From assembly GCA_043228905.1 (NCBI GenBank), contig JBHGNT010000011.1, positions 5,952,001 to 6,016,000 of the forward strand: a stretch of DNA of 64,000 bases, read 5' to 3'. Both the position numbers and the translations under genes were made by a program. Every line of letters begins with the position of its first letter. The stretch's first letter is position 1. Below are positions 32,557 through 44,329 of this stretch, piece after piece. This stretch comes from Azolla caroliniana. Its lineage: Eukaryota > Polypodiophyta. Under the pieces are notes generated by a model. That model was given only the letters and a program-made list of their open reading frames with translations, was not told the DNA's origin and searched no databases.

Positions 32557-32819
32557 AGACGGACAAAGACTACCTGATTGGGTCGGAAGTAATAATTGAG
32601 ACAGATTGTCTCCCAATCCTCGGGATGATCTCAAGATGTGCAACACAAGATCTAGCTATGCTAAGGTGGATCGCCTATATCAAGTCTTTAAACCTAGAGA
32701 TCTGCCATATTGTAGGGAAGAAGAACGCCATGGCTGACATGTTGTCGAGGGCAAGATTTGAGAATGAAAGTGACATGATTTCGGAAGATGAAGACGTCAC
32801 CCTGACTTCTTCAAGCTAG
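32480..32819 (+). pseudogene. G2-b RNase H C-terminal part
   Basis: Frame ending at 32819 reads YAQVKQELWGIVSEMKTDKDYL, VIIETDCLPILGM, LRWIAYIKSLNLEI and KKNAMADMLSR, the usual second half of Gypsy RNase H. The first half is removed by the deletion at about 32495. Confidence 0.75.
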
Positions 32820-32869
32820 CTCGACTATTAGCGGAAGACAAGGACACGCTAACCCTCCACGTCTTCAAC

Positions 32870-34228
32870 GAGTACGAGTATAAAGGAGAGTGGTTACTGA
32901 TCGGTCGATTCCTAAAAATAATGACAACGGATGCTTTGTTGACGAAGGAGGAGGCCCTACGAATCCGGAAGAAAGCTTACGAATACTTCTTGAAGGGAGG
33001 CTTCCTTTGGCAACACCCAAAAAGAAGGACAGGAATACCACATCGAGTGGTAGTGAAGAAAGAAGAGCAAGTGACGCTAATGACCAAATTCCATGAGAGT
33101 GCCTGGGCAGGTCATAGAGGAACATGGGCAACGCTCGAGAAGGTGAAGGAGAAGTACTAGTGGCCAAGCATGTACAAATATGTACTCCATTTTGTGTCCA
33201 CATGCGAAACATGCCAAGTACATTCGAATATACATCATCGTGATGAGCTACGACCGACATACCCGCTCACCATACACTTCAAATGGACGGTGGATCTGGT
33301 CTCAATGCCAATGGGAGTGGGACAAATGAAGTACTTAGCTCTGGCAAGAGAAGACTTGAGAAATTAAGTGGAAGGACAGGCCTTGACAAATAAGACGACG
33401 TCGGTTGTTCGCAAATTTCTACTTGAAGAGCTTGTTTGCCAATATTGATGTGTGGGAAAGATAGTCACCAACCGAGGGGAGTTGGATGCACACGAAGTAA
33501 CGGAGCTTTTCGAATGACTAGGCATGAAGCTCTCCCTCACGACTACCAACAATACAGAAGTGAATGGGAAGATCGAGTGAGGGCATGGACGTATTGTCAA
33601 AGCCATCGTACGAGCATGCAACGATCGACTCGGGAATTGGCCATGACTATTTCCCTATGCCTTGTGGGCTGACAGAACGACACACAACTCGGTGACAGGG
33701 TATATGCCAACGGAGCCTATGTATGGACAAAAGTTGGTAATGCCCATCGAAAGAACGATCGCCTCATAGGTAGCGATACCATGGGAGAACGAGATGAGCT
33801 GAGAAGAGTTATTAGCGGCACGAATAAGGAAACTTGAAAGAAAACCTGAAGATCTAGAAAAAGCGCGAACTATGATGGAGGCAGCCCGAGTGAAGAACAA
33901 AATTCGGTTCAACGAGACGCATCGACTGCGTCCCAAGAAGATCGAAGAAGGAGATTGGGTATTGGTCTACGACAACAGCCTTGCCAATCAACATAGTACA
34001 ACAAGAAAGTTCGCAAGAAGATGGTTCAGACCGTATGTGGTGACAAGTGCCAACGATAATGCCACGTACCACCTTGTGGAGCTGGACGGATCAAAGTTGG
34101 CCGTCCCCATTGCAGGGAAAAGAGTAAAGATTTCCAAGAAAAGACAAGACGAGGATCCTGACCTCGATCACCTCGACGATGAAGATAATAGGGCGGATGT
34201 GAATGAAGACGTGGAGGAATCTGATTGA
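32870..34228 (+). pseudogene. G2-b integrase
   Basis: Zinc-binding region HESAWAGHRGTWAT..CETCQ at about 33090-33215, then the core: TVDLVSMP (first Asp), VTNRGELDA where the second catalytic Asp (normally T-D-RGEL) is Asn, and TEVNGKIE (Glu present). The C-terminal part RPKKIEEGDWVLVYD, FRPYVVTSA, and an acidic end follow to TGA 34228. In-frame stops at 33158-33160, 33365-33367, 33515-33517, 33578-33580, 33644-33646 and 33800-33802, most of them TGA where CGA is expected. No chromodomain is visible, unlike family G1. Confidence 0.8.
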
Positions 34229-34300
34229 TCACCGTAGCCGAAATCTCACACTCTCTCTTCTTGGCACATACCAAAGGACGTGCAGTTTGGTGGGGGTGGA

Positions 34301-35406
34301 TGTCGTGAAGATTTTCGGCAATAGTGTGAAACTTGTGAGGAATATACGAAATCGAGTGTGGTTCTTCTCATGAAATATAAAATAATAATAGTGAAGATAC
34401 TATTTAAATAAGTTTAATATATTGGTACAAATAGATAGAGGTCTTGAAGAGCTTTTGAATGCACTTTACTACGTAGGAAACAAACATCTAAGTGTCAAGT
34501 TATGTCGGTATGAAGTTTGCAAAGAAGAAGAAAGTAAAACAATGTGATATCCCACATAGACAAGACAAATAAGGATCCCACCATATATAAGGCAGAGCAA
34601 AAGCTATTATCTTTGTGTTTATGTGTGGAGCATAGAAAGGTTAAGTTGTATGACTTAATGAATGGATGTAGCCAAATGCATATAACTATGTGTTTTGGAT
34701 GGATCCGGCGGCGGGACCGGCGACGGGACCCGACAATCGGCATCCAGCGACCTCGGGGTGCGGACTGAACCGGGCCAAACCGAACGGATGCAAATCGGAC
34801 AGATCGTGGTGCATGATGTTTTAAAGATATTTGGTCCAAAAGCCTAATAATATTTTGTGCTTTAAAGGGATGTAAGCAACACTTTAACCTTGCACCTCCA
34901 AGATAGGAGGCAATAGACTTACCACTAGACTATATCATTTCCTTAGAAATGTTTTTCCTATCATTATAGTTTTACATGTAAATTCTCATATTAGAGTTGT
35001 ATTGAGTGACATGTGATGCATGAGTGCCAAATGGCAAACATGCATCACATGCATTCCATGCATTGTATGCATGTCTTGTACCCTCATATGCATCATATGC
35101 ATGGGAGCATCTATAAAAGGGTGGATGAAAAAGATCAAAGTGGGATGATGTATTAAATCAAGAAATTAAAAGTAAGAAATTCGTTATCCAATTGATGTAT
35201 CAATCTTGTTCTTCAAATCTAAAGTCAAGAGTTCAATCTTAATCTCTCTCAACCTAAAATCAAGCGTTCTATCTTGTCTCAATCTCTCTCTCTCTTTCAA
35301 TCTATCTCAATTCCTTTCTCGCTAAAGCTAGTGCAAACTTTGAGTCCTTCCAGTCCAAAACCCCGGCAGTTCCACTTCACGATCCGCACGTAGTGACGGA
35401 TCTTCA
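34301..35406 (+). mobile_element. 3' LTR of G2-b (last five bases missing)
   Basis: Starts TGTCGTGAAGAT after a GTTTGGTGGGGGTGGA polypurine tract and ends GGATCTTCA at 35406, where unrelated AT-rich text begins. TATA box at about 35112, CT tract 35281-35296. Confidence 0.9.
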
Positions 35407-35719
35407 TAAAATACGTGAAAATATCACATGATTTACATTTATTATATAAAAAAAACCATATTGTTGATCCTTTATGAAACATTAAGTTTGCTAGACCTAG
35501 AAAAATTCTCAAGAGCCTAATTTTATTGAAGAATAGTCTAAGACACATTTTAATATACAATGGAGGTCCATTAGTTTCACCTCTAGCATTACCTTGCAAT
35601 AAAGGGAATGAAACAAAACGCTAGCTTGTATTAGTAATTGTCTAACTACGGTAAATTTGATTGTAGCCTAACCTCAGGACGCAATTGACATATATTTTCC
35701 CACTTCCTCTCTTAAATAG

Positions 35720-37568
35720 GTCCTTTGAGAACATCTTCGATTGTCCTGTTAAGAAAATTAAGCTAAGATATCAAGGTTCACCGGTGGAGAACCAGAAACA
35801 ACTAGTTGCACAAAATGTGAAAAAGGGAAAGAAACTTCTTTTCCACGACATTAAGACCATATATATAAGGCCACATAACTCTAAGGGATGTCTCGCCATC
35901 CCTGGTAAAGGACCCAAGAAAGGTCTCTAAGGTGCAATCGAGACCTGGAAAGAAAAAGATGACAAAGATCTGTCAGAATTTGAATCATCAAGCTCAATTG
36001 AAGACGATGAAACTCGGGCGACGTTAGGGCTGAGCTAGCATTTGGTGTCTTGTCGTCTAAGCAGAATAAGATTCGCAGAGAGTTAATGCAAAGGAAACTG
36101 ATGAGAAAAGGGAAAGTCTTCAATTTGCCTATAACACACATTCATAGGCCATACATTCAATTAAATCTCAAGAAAATTTAATTGACGTGAGAAAGCATGA
36201 TCAATACAATTACTTTGTAATTGGTGGATCACATTCAGCTGAAGCACGATGACAACTTGTAAGAGAGCACCCAACCACTTTCTTCTTCAAGTATGCTGAG
36301 TGCAAAATATACACGGGCCTCACAATTGAAGTGGCAAAACTCTTGGCATGGAACCACAACAATGACAATGACTACCGACAAAAAATGGCATCCATCAAAC
36401 GGATAAGGTTCTTCAACCATGAGTACTTGGACATCAAACAAAAGTTTGTTGTAAAGCTACACCCCGGACTACGACCTCAATGTCTTCATGAGGTCGACAT
36501 TGTGGTTGATGATAATGTTAAGTCAGATGTTCTTCGCAAGTACGATTCATGGTTTCAACTAGCGTTTGGAGATGGAGAAATCTGGGACCTACAAGATCAA
36601 TTTTTTTAAATGTGGGAGAATAAGGAGGTCAAGGGTCAACGGCAAAAGAAATGTAAGGTAGACCCCCAACTCGAATTACAATCACAAACGATGAAGAAAA
36701 TTAACTTGACAATTGAAGAAGCGGCTGATGACATGAAGCTGTCTCTTTGGAGAGCAATGCAAGACATTAAGGATGAGCAACTTTTGGTGTTTGTGTTGTC
36801 AAGGGCTGTGGCCAAAGAATTGAGCCTCAAAGAGATGGTCACTGAGTTCAATAAGTAAGTCTTCTCAAATAGTTAAATGAAACAAATATGGGTTTATATA
36901 AAGTTCTAATCTCTATTTGTGATGTCACAGTCATAAGGTGTATATGAAGATCCAAGAAGTTATGATGAAACAACTTGGATTTATAACTTGGGAACAAGTG
37001 ACTGAGGATTACCCTCTGACATCTTCATATAAGGCGTTATATGAGTATTTTATTGCATTCAAGGATTGGGTTAGTATTCGTCTTTATAATAAAGTTTTTT
37101 TAATATGTAGATGTTGTGTATTAATACTCGATGCCTTATTGTCTTTACTAGAAACCGTGTCGTGGCAAGAAACCAAGAGAAGTCAAGGATATACACAACT
37201 TCCCAACATCCTTCCTTGCACATCTCGAGAGAGCCAGAAAAGAAAAGGAATGTCGCTTAGTCAAGGCATATGAATTGGAAGAAGAAGGATCTTTCAAAAA
37301 ATTTAGCCACAAGAAAGACATTACGAAAGATCTCTACTATAATGTGATTTGTGGCGATGTAGTTGACATGATTCAAAAGTGCCAAACAAAGAATACACAC
37401 TATTGATTGCAGATATTCCTTATGGATTTCAAAGGGTTGGATCATCATACGACGATGAAGCTTTTAGGTTCAAACAATTAGAAAAAATGGTTAAGGATTT
37501 TGCTGAGCTAATGACTGCATCCTTGTGGAGGATAGTCATGTTTCATAGTATGGACCAAGGGTACTCGA
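35720..37568 (+). pseudogene. Spliced gene with ParB-like region and methyltransferase-like motif, broken by Copia
   Basis: Assembled by reading frames and GT-AG signals. Exon from about 35720: FENIFDCPVKKIKLRYQG, IYIRPHNSKGCLAIPGKG. Then RPYIQLNLKK, and YFVIGGSHSAEAR at about 36217-36250, which recalls the ParB (VIDGxHRxxA) signature; KIYTGLTIEVAKLLAWNHNND then fits the ParB pattern of a G-L-S-x-E-A-x-x-L-A helix. Further on a good intron (GTAAGT at about 36853, CACAG at 36930) and a second one (GTTAGT at about 37070, ACTAG at 37151) join YFIAFKDW to PCRGKKP. The last part reads YYNVICGDVVDMI and LLIADIPYGFQ, like motif IV (DPPY) of N6-adenine DNA methyltransferases. Damage: TAA 35928-35930, a TGA for CGA after SAEAR, TAA 36607-36609, frameshifts near 36040, 36170 and 37380. 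The reading stops where a Copia LTR starts at 37569. Domain names are inference from motifs. Confidence 0.5.
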
Positions 37569-37887
37569 TAGTGTTGGGAGTCAGGTCCCTCCGGATGGGA
37601 AGGGAGAAACCGGATGAGGAGTACCCGGTTACGGAGAGTCGGATGGTGCAGACCCGGTGAGAACCGGATGAGGAGTACCCGGCTACGGAGAGCCAGATGG
37701 TGCAGACCCGGTGAGGAGTGCTCACCGGATGAAGAGACATATTCGTAAATATGTTCCTGAGAGTCCATCATGGCTATATTTGTAAATAGCCGAAAAGTCA
37801 TATTAGTATAAATATGACTTAGGGAAAACTTTTAGAGGTTGGTTGTTATTCTTGTTGGTGCAAGAAGAGAGAGAGCGTGTAATTGTG

Positions 37888-37929
<42 letters not shown>

Positions 37930-38180
37930 CATCTTTGCCTCTGTTGAAACCGCCGCCTGTGGCGAAGATCGTGAGCACGAGGTCGTTGCCTCCGTGAACT
38001 CACTGTTGTACATTCTAACATAGTGATAGTTTGCAGCCTGTGGGCTGCCATGGTTTTTTTTTCCCTAGTTTGGGGTTTTCCACGTAAACATATTGTGTAC
38101 TCTTCTCTTCTTCGTGTCGTGCATTTATTTCCCGTTTTTTTTTGTGTATGATTCTAAGCTCGGTTGCGGCTAAGTGTTGC
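37569..38180 (+). mobile_element. Copia LTR, plus orientation
   Basis: Starts TGTTGGGAGTCAGGTCCCTCC. Contains a local duplication (GGAGTACCCGG..GGAGAGTCGGATGGTGCAGACCCGG twice, about 37615-37720), TATA-like GTATAAATATGAC at 37806, a GA tract at 37890-37924, and the shared ending CTCGGTTGCGGCTAAG near 38158. It interrupts the ParB/methyltransferase-like gene. Confidence 0.8.
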
Positions 38181-38199
38181 GTATACGGAGTGTGCAGTT

Positions 38200-38700
38200 C
38201 CTGTAAGATAGCTCATGCACCATCAGCCCCCCCTTTCTCTTTTTGGAAGGGCCCCAACTTCCAACAATAGAAGCATGTGGGCCTTCCTCTTGACTTTGAC
38301 CTCATCCCCAACTTTTCCCGTTTCTAGGGAATTTTATTCCGGCCTCATCCCCTATTCATGTTACCTTCTATAACTAAGGCCTTTGAGTTGGTTATGGAAT
38401 CTTGCTCCTTTTGGCAAGCTTCCTGATGTAACAGGCTCAACTTCACCGTCTCTAGGGATAAATACTTTCCTTCCAATCTAGTATTACCCAATGGGACAAC
38501 GAGCGTCTCCCAGTTGTCCGAATGGGATCCTAGCAACAACAACGTTAATACCTCGTCGACAAGAGGTATTTCTAGGGAGTTGGTTTGATTTATTAGTCCC
38601 TCGAAGGCATTCAGATGCTCCACCATGCTGGAGTCATCCTGATACCAGAGTCTCACAATCTTCCGAAATACTGAGACTCTATTGACAACATTCTCCATAA
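38200..38700 (-). pseudogene. Copia element D: gag C-terminal part
   Basis: Minus-strand gag from NVVNRVSVFRKIVRLWY to LNAFEGLINQTNSLEIPLVDE, ending in a decayed zinc knuckle near 38230. It continues the gag fragment at 43478-43738; the 4.8 kb between them is Copia element B, inserted into D. Confidence 0.8.
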
Positions 38701-38701
38701 C

Positions 38702-39065
38702 CGAGATTAAAGCACAAAGAAAAGAGAAATAAAAAATTAGAAAATGATTTACTTACACTAAGGCACAGGATATTAGTGTGGAAAATCCCAACGGTGTAAA
38801 AAACATGGGAGCCCACAAACTCCGATTAAGTCACTATGAGAGGCAATACAATGAGACTTGCAAGCAACAACCTCGAGCTTGTCTTCTTTGTCTACATGCG
38901 GCTACAGCAGAGATGCTTCACTTCTCTGTCTGTCTCTGTCACTCACATTCTCTGTTACCCAGTCAAAACTCTATACATATATCACTATAAGGTTTGCCCC
39001 AGTTATCTTATAACTTGGGACTATTTACAAATCTGGCACAAAGAGAAACCTATTTACATATGTGT
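38702..39065 (-). mobile_element. 3' LTR of Copia B, truncated
   Basis: Aligns with 42945-43340 of the 5' LTR (ACCGAGATTAAAGCACAAAG, CAATACAATGAGACTTG, GGTTTGCCCCAGTTATCTTATAACTT). The first part with TGTTGGG is missing. Confidence 0.75.
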
Positions 39066-42000
39066 GGATCTTCATCAAAACAAACTCATTTTCTTCTACC
39101 CGCTCTCGGAGCCAATGGTATCTCCTCTGGATGTGCTTGTTCCTCGTCTGGTAGGCGGCATTCTTTGCAAAGTGGATGGCAGTTTGGTGGTCACATTAGA
39201 GTTGGAATTCTTCTTGTCAAATCCCTAACTCTCCGATGAAACCCTTCATCCAGATTATCTCCTTCTTGGCTTCCACTGCGGCCATGTACTCTGCTTCCAT
39301 GGTTGACAAAGTCACGACCTTTTGCAGCTCGACTGCCATGACACGGCTCCCTCTGCATATGTCATCACATATCCGGACGTGGACCGGCTAGTATCCACAT
39401 TAGCCGACATGTCCGAATCAATAAACCCTTATAATAGGGGTTTATCTGAGCCCAATCTGAGGCACATGTACGTGGTGCCTTTCAAGTGCCGAAGTATCCA
39501 CTTGACCAGTGCCTAGTGCTCTTTGCAAGCTAAGATTGCTCATGAATCGGCTGACAAATGTGACTACATATCTGATGTCCAACCTAGTACACAACATTGC
39601 GTATATCAAGCTTCTAACCACTGAGGAATAGGGTACCTTAGTCATCTTAGCTTTCTCTGACTTTGTCTTCGGCAATGTCGAGGCGACCGACTTTGCGTTT
39701 TGCATGCAAAATCTTTGGAGCCCCTTTGTCACGTACTTCTACTATGATAGCCACAACAACTTCTTTGCTCTATCTCAGACTACGTGCATCCCCATGGTTT
39801 GCTTTGCCAAACCCATATACTTCATCGCGAAGGACTTGCTCAGAACCTTTTTCAGGCTTCCGATCTTGACACGTTCCTGTCTGACTATCAACATGTCATC
39901 AACGTACAACAGAAGCATTAGGAAGTGTCATCTGTCAAACTTCTTCACGAACACGTGTTGGTCTGCCTGTGTCTTGTGGTATCCTTGGTCGATGATGAAC
40001 GATTCAAAATTCTGATACCATTGCTGGGGGGGACCTACTTCAATCCGTACATGCTCTTCCTCAACCAACACACCAGATTCTCCTTTCCATTCTCGACGAA
40101 TCCTCCTGGTTTCTACATATATATCTCTTCTTCGAGATCTCCATGCAGGAAAACCATCTTGACCTCCAACTGTTTGACTTGAAGGTTCATGTTGGCCGCT
40201 ATGCTCAACACAGTTCGGATGAATGTCATCCTGACCACCGGGAAAATATTTCATCAAAATCTACACCCTTCTTTTGCTGAAAACCTTTTATGACAATTTT
40301 GGCTTTATATCTGGGTGGATTTCTACCATCTCCCGGTTGCAGCTTGTATACCCACTTGTTACAAAGTGGTCTCTTTCCTTTCGGCAACTCCTTCAGCTCA
40401 TAAGTGTGGTTCTCATGCAAGGAATCCATCTCACCCTACATGGCACTCAACCACTTTCTACTGTGGGTGTCCCTCTTCGCTTCCTCAAAGCTTTCCAACT
40501 GCCCCTGATTGGTTAGTAGTACATACTCTTTATCCGGAAATCTATGAGGGGCTCTTCTCCCCCCCAAAGGGTATCTTCTGCCTCCATTCGATGTAGTCCG
40601 CTCCTATTCTACTTCTTCGGTCAGCTCTTTGTCCGAGTTAGATTTGGATCTATGTTCGGTCGACTGTCTTCTTTCGACTGGTTCATATCCGATTGCTGAC
40701 TAGCCTCCGTCTGATCCGAATTCGGTCGACTCCCCTTGTTCTTTAGTTGGTGCTCGACTTCCGACTGGTTGGGAGTATGTATTCGCCTTCACTTTCTCCC
40801 AGTTGACGATTGTCTTTTGTTTGATAAAGACAAGTCCCATAGCTGATAGTTGAATTCATCATTGCCGTATCCGAGAAATATGCATGGCCGAGTCTTTGGG
40901 TTTAGCTTTCCCCTCCGGTCCTTTGCAATATGCACATAGGCAAGACAACCAAACACCCTCAAATGTCGGTATGAGACGTCTTCGCCGGTCCACACCCTCT
41001 GTGGAATATCATCGTCCAAGGGTATTGAGGGTGGCATGTTTATCACATACACAACCGTCATTAGCGCCTCAACCTATAGAACATCTTGGAATTTTTTTCA
41101 TGTGCAAGCATGCTCTAAACTCTTTCCATGACTGTTCGGTTCATTCTCTTGGCCAACCCATTTAGTTCTGGCATTTCGGCATGGTATATTTGAGCTGGAT
41201 TCCCTTCGACCGATAGTACTCCTCGAACTGTCCTCGGTACTCGCCTTCGTTGTCTGCTCGAATTGTTTTCAACTTCCAGCCATTCTCCCTCTCCGCTCTC
41301 GCTTGAAACTCCTTGAAGACGGATAGAACTTGATCCTTGAAGCCCACAACCTCCGATTACAATCATCTATGACGGTCACAAAATATTGTGAACTGGCATG
41401 TGACTTCGTGTCCACGTACCATACATCCTACGCACGAGTTCCAACATTATTTTCTTCCTCATCAGGGGCCTAGTTCGGAAGGAGGTTCTGTTTTGCTTGC
41501 TAGCCAAACAATTTGTGCACTTGTCGAGATCCACATTCTGCACCTCTGGAATAAGGTCATCAACATCAAGCTTCGTCATTTCCTTCTCACTCATGTGGCA
41601 CAACCTCTTGTAAAATAGTTCACCAATTGTGTCGCTGCCACATTTGCTTCCTCATGACATAATCGAGCATGCATCACATACAATGTGTTTGTCTTCCAGG
41701 CTTGGGCCATAATCAAGCTTCCTTTGCAGAACTTCAAGATGTCGTTCCGGATGCTACCCATGTAATCTTCATCATCCAGTCGACTGGCTAATATAAAATT
41801 CAATCTGACTTCCGGAATGTGTAGCACATCCTTTAACACCAATCGACACCCGGTTAATGTTAACAAACACACATCTCCAATGCCGACAATTTGGCTTGCT
41901 CCTTCATTTCCCATTTTCACAAAACCGTGATCACCAGTTCTGTACGATGAGAAGAATCCTCTATCGGGGTTTAGGTGAAATGATGCACTGGAATTGACCA

Positions 42001-42921
42001 CCCATGTTGATTCATGGTGGACAAGGTTTAGCTCACTTTGCCCACTGATGAAAAACTATTCCTCACTTGGCGTGATTGCCGAGGTACCTCTTCTTTCTAG
42101 AATCTTCTTCGGTTCTACACCATCAACTCCCCCTTTGTCCTTCCGAAAGTGTCATCAATTTTTCTGGAAGTGCCCCGTCTTTCCATAGTAGAAGCACGTG
42201 GGCCTCCCCCTTGACTTCGAGCTCATCCTCGACTTCTCTTGCTTCTGGGACTTCTATTCTGGTCTCTTACCCGATTCATGCCACCTTTCGTGACTACGGC
42301 CTTTGGGTCAGAAATTGCCTCTCTATCCTTCCGACGAGCTTCCTCATTCACCAAGCTCGACTTCACCTTCTCTAGCAATAAGTGCTTCCCTTCTGGTCCT
42401 ATATTGCTCAATGTGACAAAAAGCGTCTCCCAGCTATCTATAAGGGATCCCAACAATAGTAATGCTAGTACCTCGTCGGCTAGAGGTATGTCCAGAGAGG
42501 TGGTTTGGTTTATGAGCCCTTGGAAGGCATTCAGATGCTCTGGCATGCTGGAGACATCCTAATATTGGAGTCTCACGATCTTCCCAAAAACTAAGACTCT
42601 GTTGACAACATTTTTGTTCTCGAACATAATGCCGATCTTCTCCAAGAGGTTATTCACCTTGTTCTCTTCATTGAAGTTGTTGTATAAAATCATGTCTATA
42701 AAACACCTTATGTATTCCGTTGCCTTCAGATGAATGACTTCCCAAGTTGATGCATCGATCTTGTCGTGCATGGTCTTCCCATATTGCACCGCCAACCAGA
42801 GATCTTTGCATACCAACATGTCTCTAATCTTCGACGTCCACACTGAATAGTTGGAGCCGGTTAGCTTGAACATTCCCCCGAATGTGTCTTCCATTTTCTT
42901 TCTCTTCAAGGTAATAAGCAT
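39066..42921 (-). pseudogene. Copia B gag-pol polyprotein, broken
   Basis: Read downward from ATG near 42892 (MEDTFGGMFKLTGSNYSVW): gag to about 42223; a knuckle near 42190; protease region WVVNSSASFHLNP (active-site DS/DT replaced by NS) at about 41990; GAG-pre-integrase with ARLCHEE (about 41665) and CTNCLASKQ; integrase core with VRRMYGTWT, RADNEGEYRGQFEEYY at about 41200-41270, LNGLAKRMNRTVMERV at about 41115-41160; HLRVFGCLAYVHI and IFLGYGNDEF (about 40850-40960); RT from HENHTYELKELPKGKRPLCNKWVYKL at about 40330-40415 to VKKFDR; then RNase H with STMEAEYMAAVEAKKEI at about 39265-39315. Order protease-integrase-RT-RNase H proves Copia. Many frameshifts. Confidence 0.88.
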
Positions 42922-42935
42922 TCACTCTAATGCCA

Positions 42936-43184
42936 GTTTATTGAAAATGGGTCTTGACCGCAACCGAGATTGAAGCACAAAGGAGAGAAAAACAAAACAT
43001 CATAAAATGACTCACTAATATTGACACACGGGACACGGGATATTCGCGTGGAAAACCCCAACCAGGTAAAAACCACGGGAGCCATAGACTATAGTTCATT
43101 ATGAGAGGTAATACAATGAGGCTTGTAGGCAACAATCTCGAGCTCATATTCTTCACCTACAGGCGGTTACAATAGAGATGCTTC

Positions 43185-43231
<47 letters not shown>

Positions 43232-43476
43232 TGTTACACAGTCAAAAACTCTACATATCACTATAAGGTTTGCTCTAGTTATCTTATAACTTAGGACTAT
43301 TTACAAATCTTGCCTAAACAGGCACAACACAAAGAGAAACCTATTTACATATGTATCCTTATCAAGATACCTATCTGGATTCAATTCGGATGCTGATCTA
43401 ATCTTTCTCTTCCTTTAGATTTGACTGATCTGGCTCGTGCTCTCCTTCCCATCCAGAGGGACATGTTTTCCCAACA
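42936..43476 (-). mobile_element. 5' LTR of Copia B
   Basis: On the minus strand starts TGTTGGGAAAACATGTCCCTC at 43476 and ends next to a decayed primer site (TGGCATTAGAGTG, 42923-42934). Contains a CT tract 43187-43228. Confidence 0.85.
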
Positions 43477-43477
43477 C

Positions 43478-43738
43478 CGATCTTCTTCCAGAAAACATCC
43501 ACCTTAGTTTCTTCATTGAAGTTGTTATATAGACTCATGTCTATAAAACATTTGATATATGTCGTTGTCTTCATATGCATTACCTCCCAGGTCGATGCAT
43601 CAATTTTGTCTGGCCTTCCATCCCCGAACTGCACCCGTAGCTAGAGGTCTTTAAATACTAACATATCACACATCTTTTACTTCCACACTGAATAGTTAGA
43701 GCCGGTTAGTTGAACATTCCTCCGAGATGTTCGTCCAT
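43478..43738 (-). pseudogene. Copia element D: gag N-terminal part
   Basis: From ATG 43738, through AVQ-type stretch LQFGDGRPDKIDASTWEVMHMK and YIKCFIDMSLYNNFNEETK to KKIG, where Copia B is inserted. Continues at 38700. Confidence 0.8.
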
Positions 43739-43739
43739 T

Positions 43740-43751
43740 GCTTTGATACCA
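43740..43751 (-). other. Primer-binding site of Copia D
   Basis: Minus strand TGGTATCAAAGC, one base off the initiator tRNA-Met site. Confidence 0.85.
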
Positions 43752-43752
43752 G

Positions 43753-44329
43753 TTTGATGAGGATCGGCCGACCACAGTCGATTGTCATGTATGCAAATGA
43801 TGGGGTGCAGAGATCAAGAAGACAAAAATAACAAAAGACAGAAAAACCAAAGTACAAAGACAAAAGTATTTTACATGGAAACCCAAAAGGGAAAAACCAC
43901 GGGAGTGAACTAACTCCAAGAAATCACTATTTGATTAAGGTATACAATAAGAAATTGTTAGGCAATGACCTTGAGTTCTTCTTCATCGGATTGAAGGTTA
44001 TAGAGGAGTCACTCTCACTCACTCCCTCCCTCCCTCTCTCTCTCTTAGTTACAGAGGCAACAACCAACAACAACTATACATACATACCTGACATACATAT
44101 TATAAGGATTTGCCCTAGTTGTATTTATACGAATACAATTCTCACCCAAATAGGCGCAACAAAACCTTTTTACAAATATGACCTTTCCCGAATGTCTCCC
44201 TGGATCCAATCCCGATGCTTCTTCATTAGATCAAACTAATACGGCTCACGCTCCTTCATTTGGTTGGTTTCTCAGACTTCAGTCCGACTCGTCCTCTCCT
44301 TTCAATCTGGAGGGATCTATTTCCTAACA
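43753..44329 (-). mobile_element. 5' LTR of Copia D
   Basis: Minus strand starts TGTTAGGAAATAGATCCCTCC at 44329. Carries the shared blocks CCACGGGAGTGAACTAACTCC, CTCGAGTT-like box and CTCTCTCT tract. Confidence 0.85.

Larger units (their letters stand above)
27621..35406 (+). mobile_element. Gypsy LTR retrotransposon, family G2, both LTRs present (element G2-b)
   Basis: Two LTRs in direct orientation (27621-28745 and 34301-35406) enclose gag, protease, RT, RNase H and integrase in Gypsy order. The left LTR has TGTCGTGAAGAT and ATCTTCACGACA as terminal inverted repeats; the right LTR lacks the last five bases (CGACA). No target duplication is seen because of that loss. Multiple stops, frameshifts and a deletion between RT and RNase H make it inactive. 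It cut the palindrome ladder at 27620. Confidence 0.92.
38702..43476 (-). mobile_element. Copia element B, nested in element D
   Basis: A minus-strand Copia with its 5' LTR at 43476-42936, gag and pol between, and a 3' LTR cut at its beginning (39065-38702). It lies inside the gag of element D. Insertion order is therefore D first, B later. Confidence 0.85.

Noticed and set aside
34840-35140. Separate host promoter with TATA box near 35112
   Set aside because: The sequence is the 3' LTR of G2-b and matches the 5' LTR; the TATA box is the element's own.
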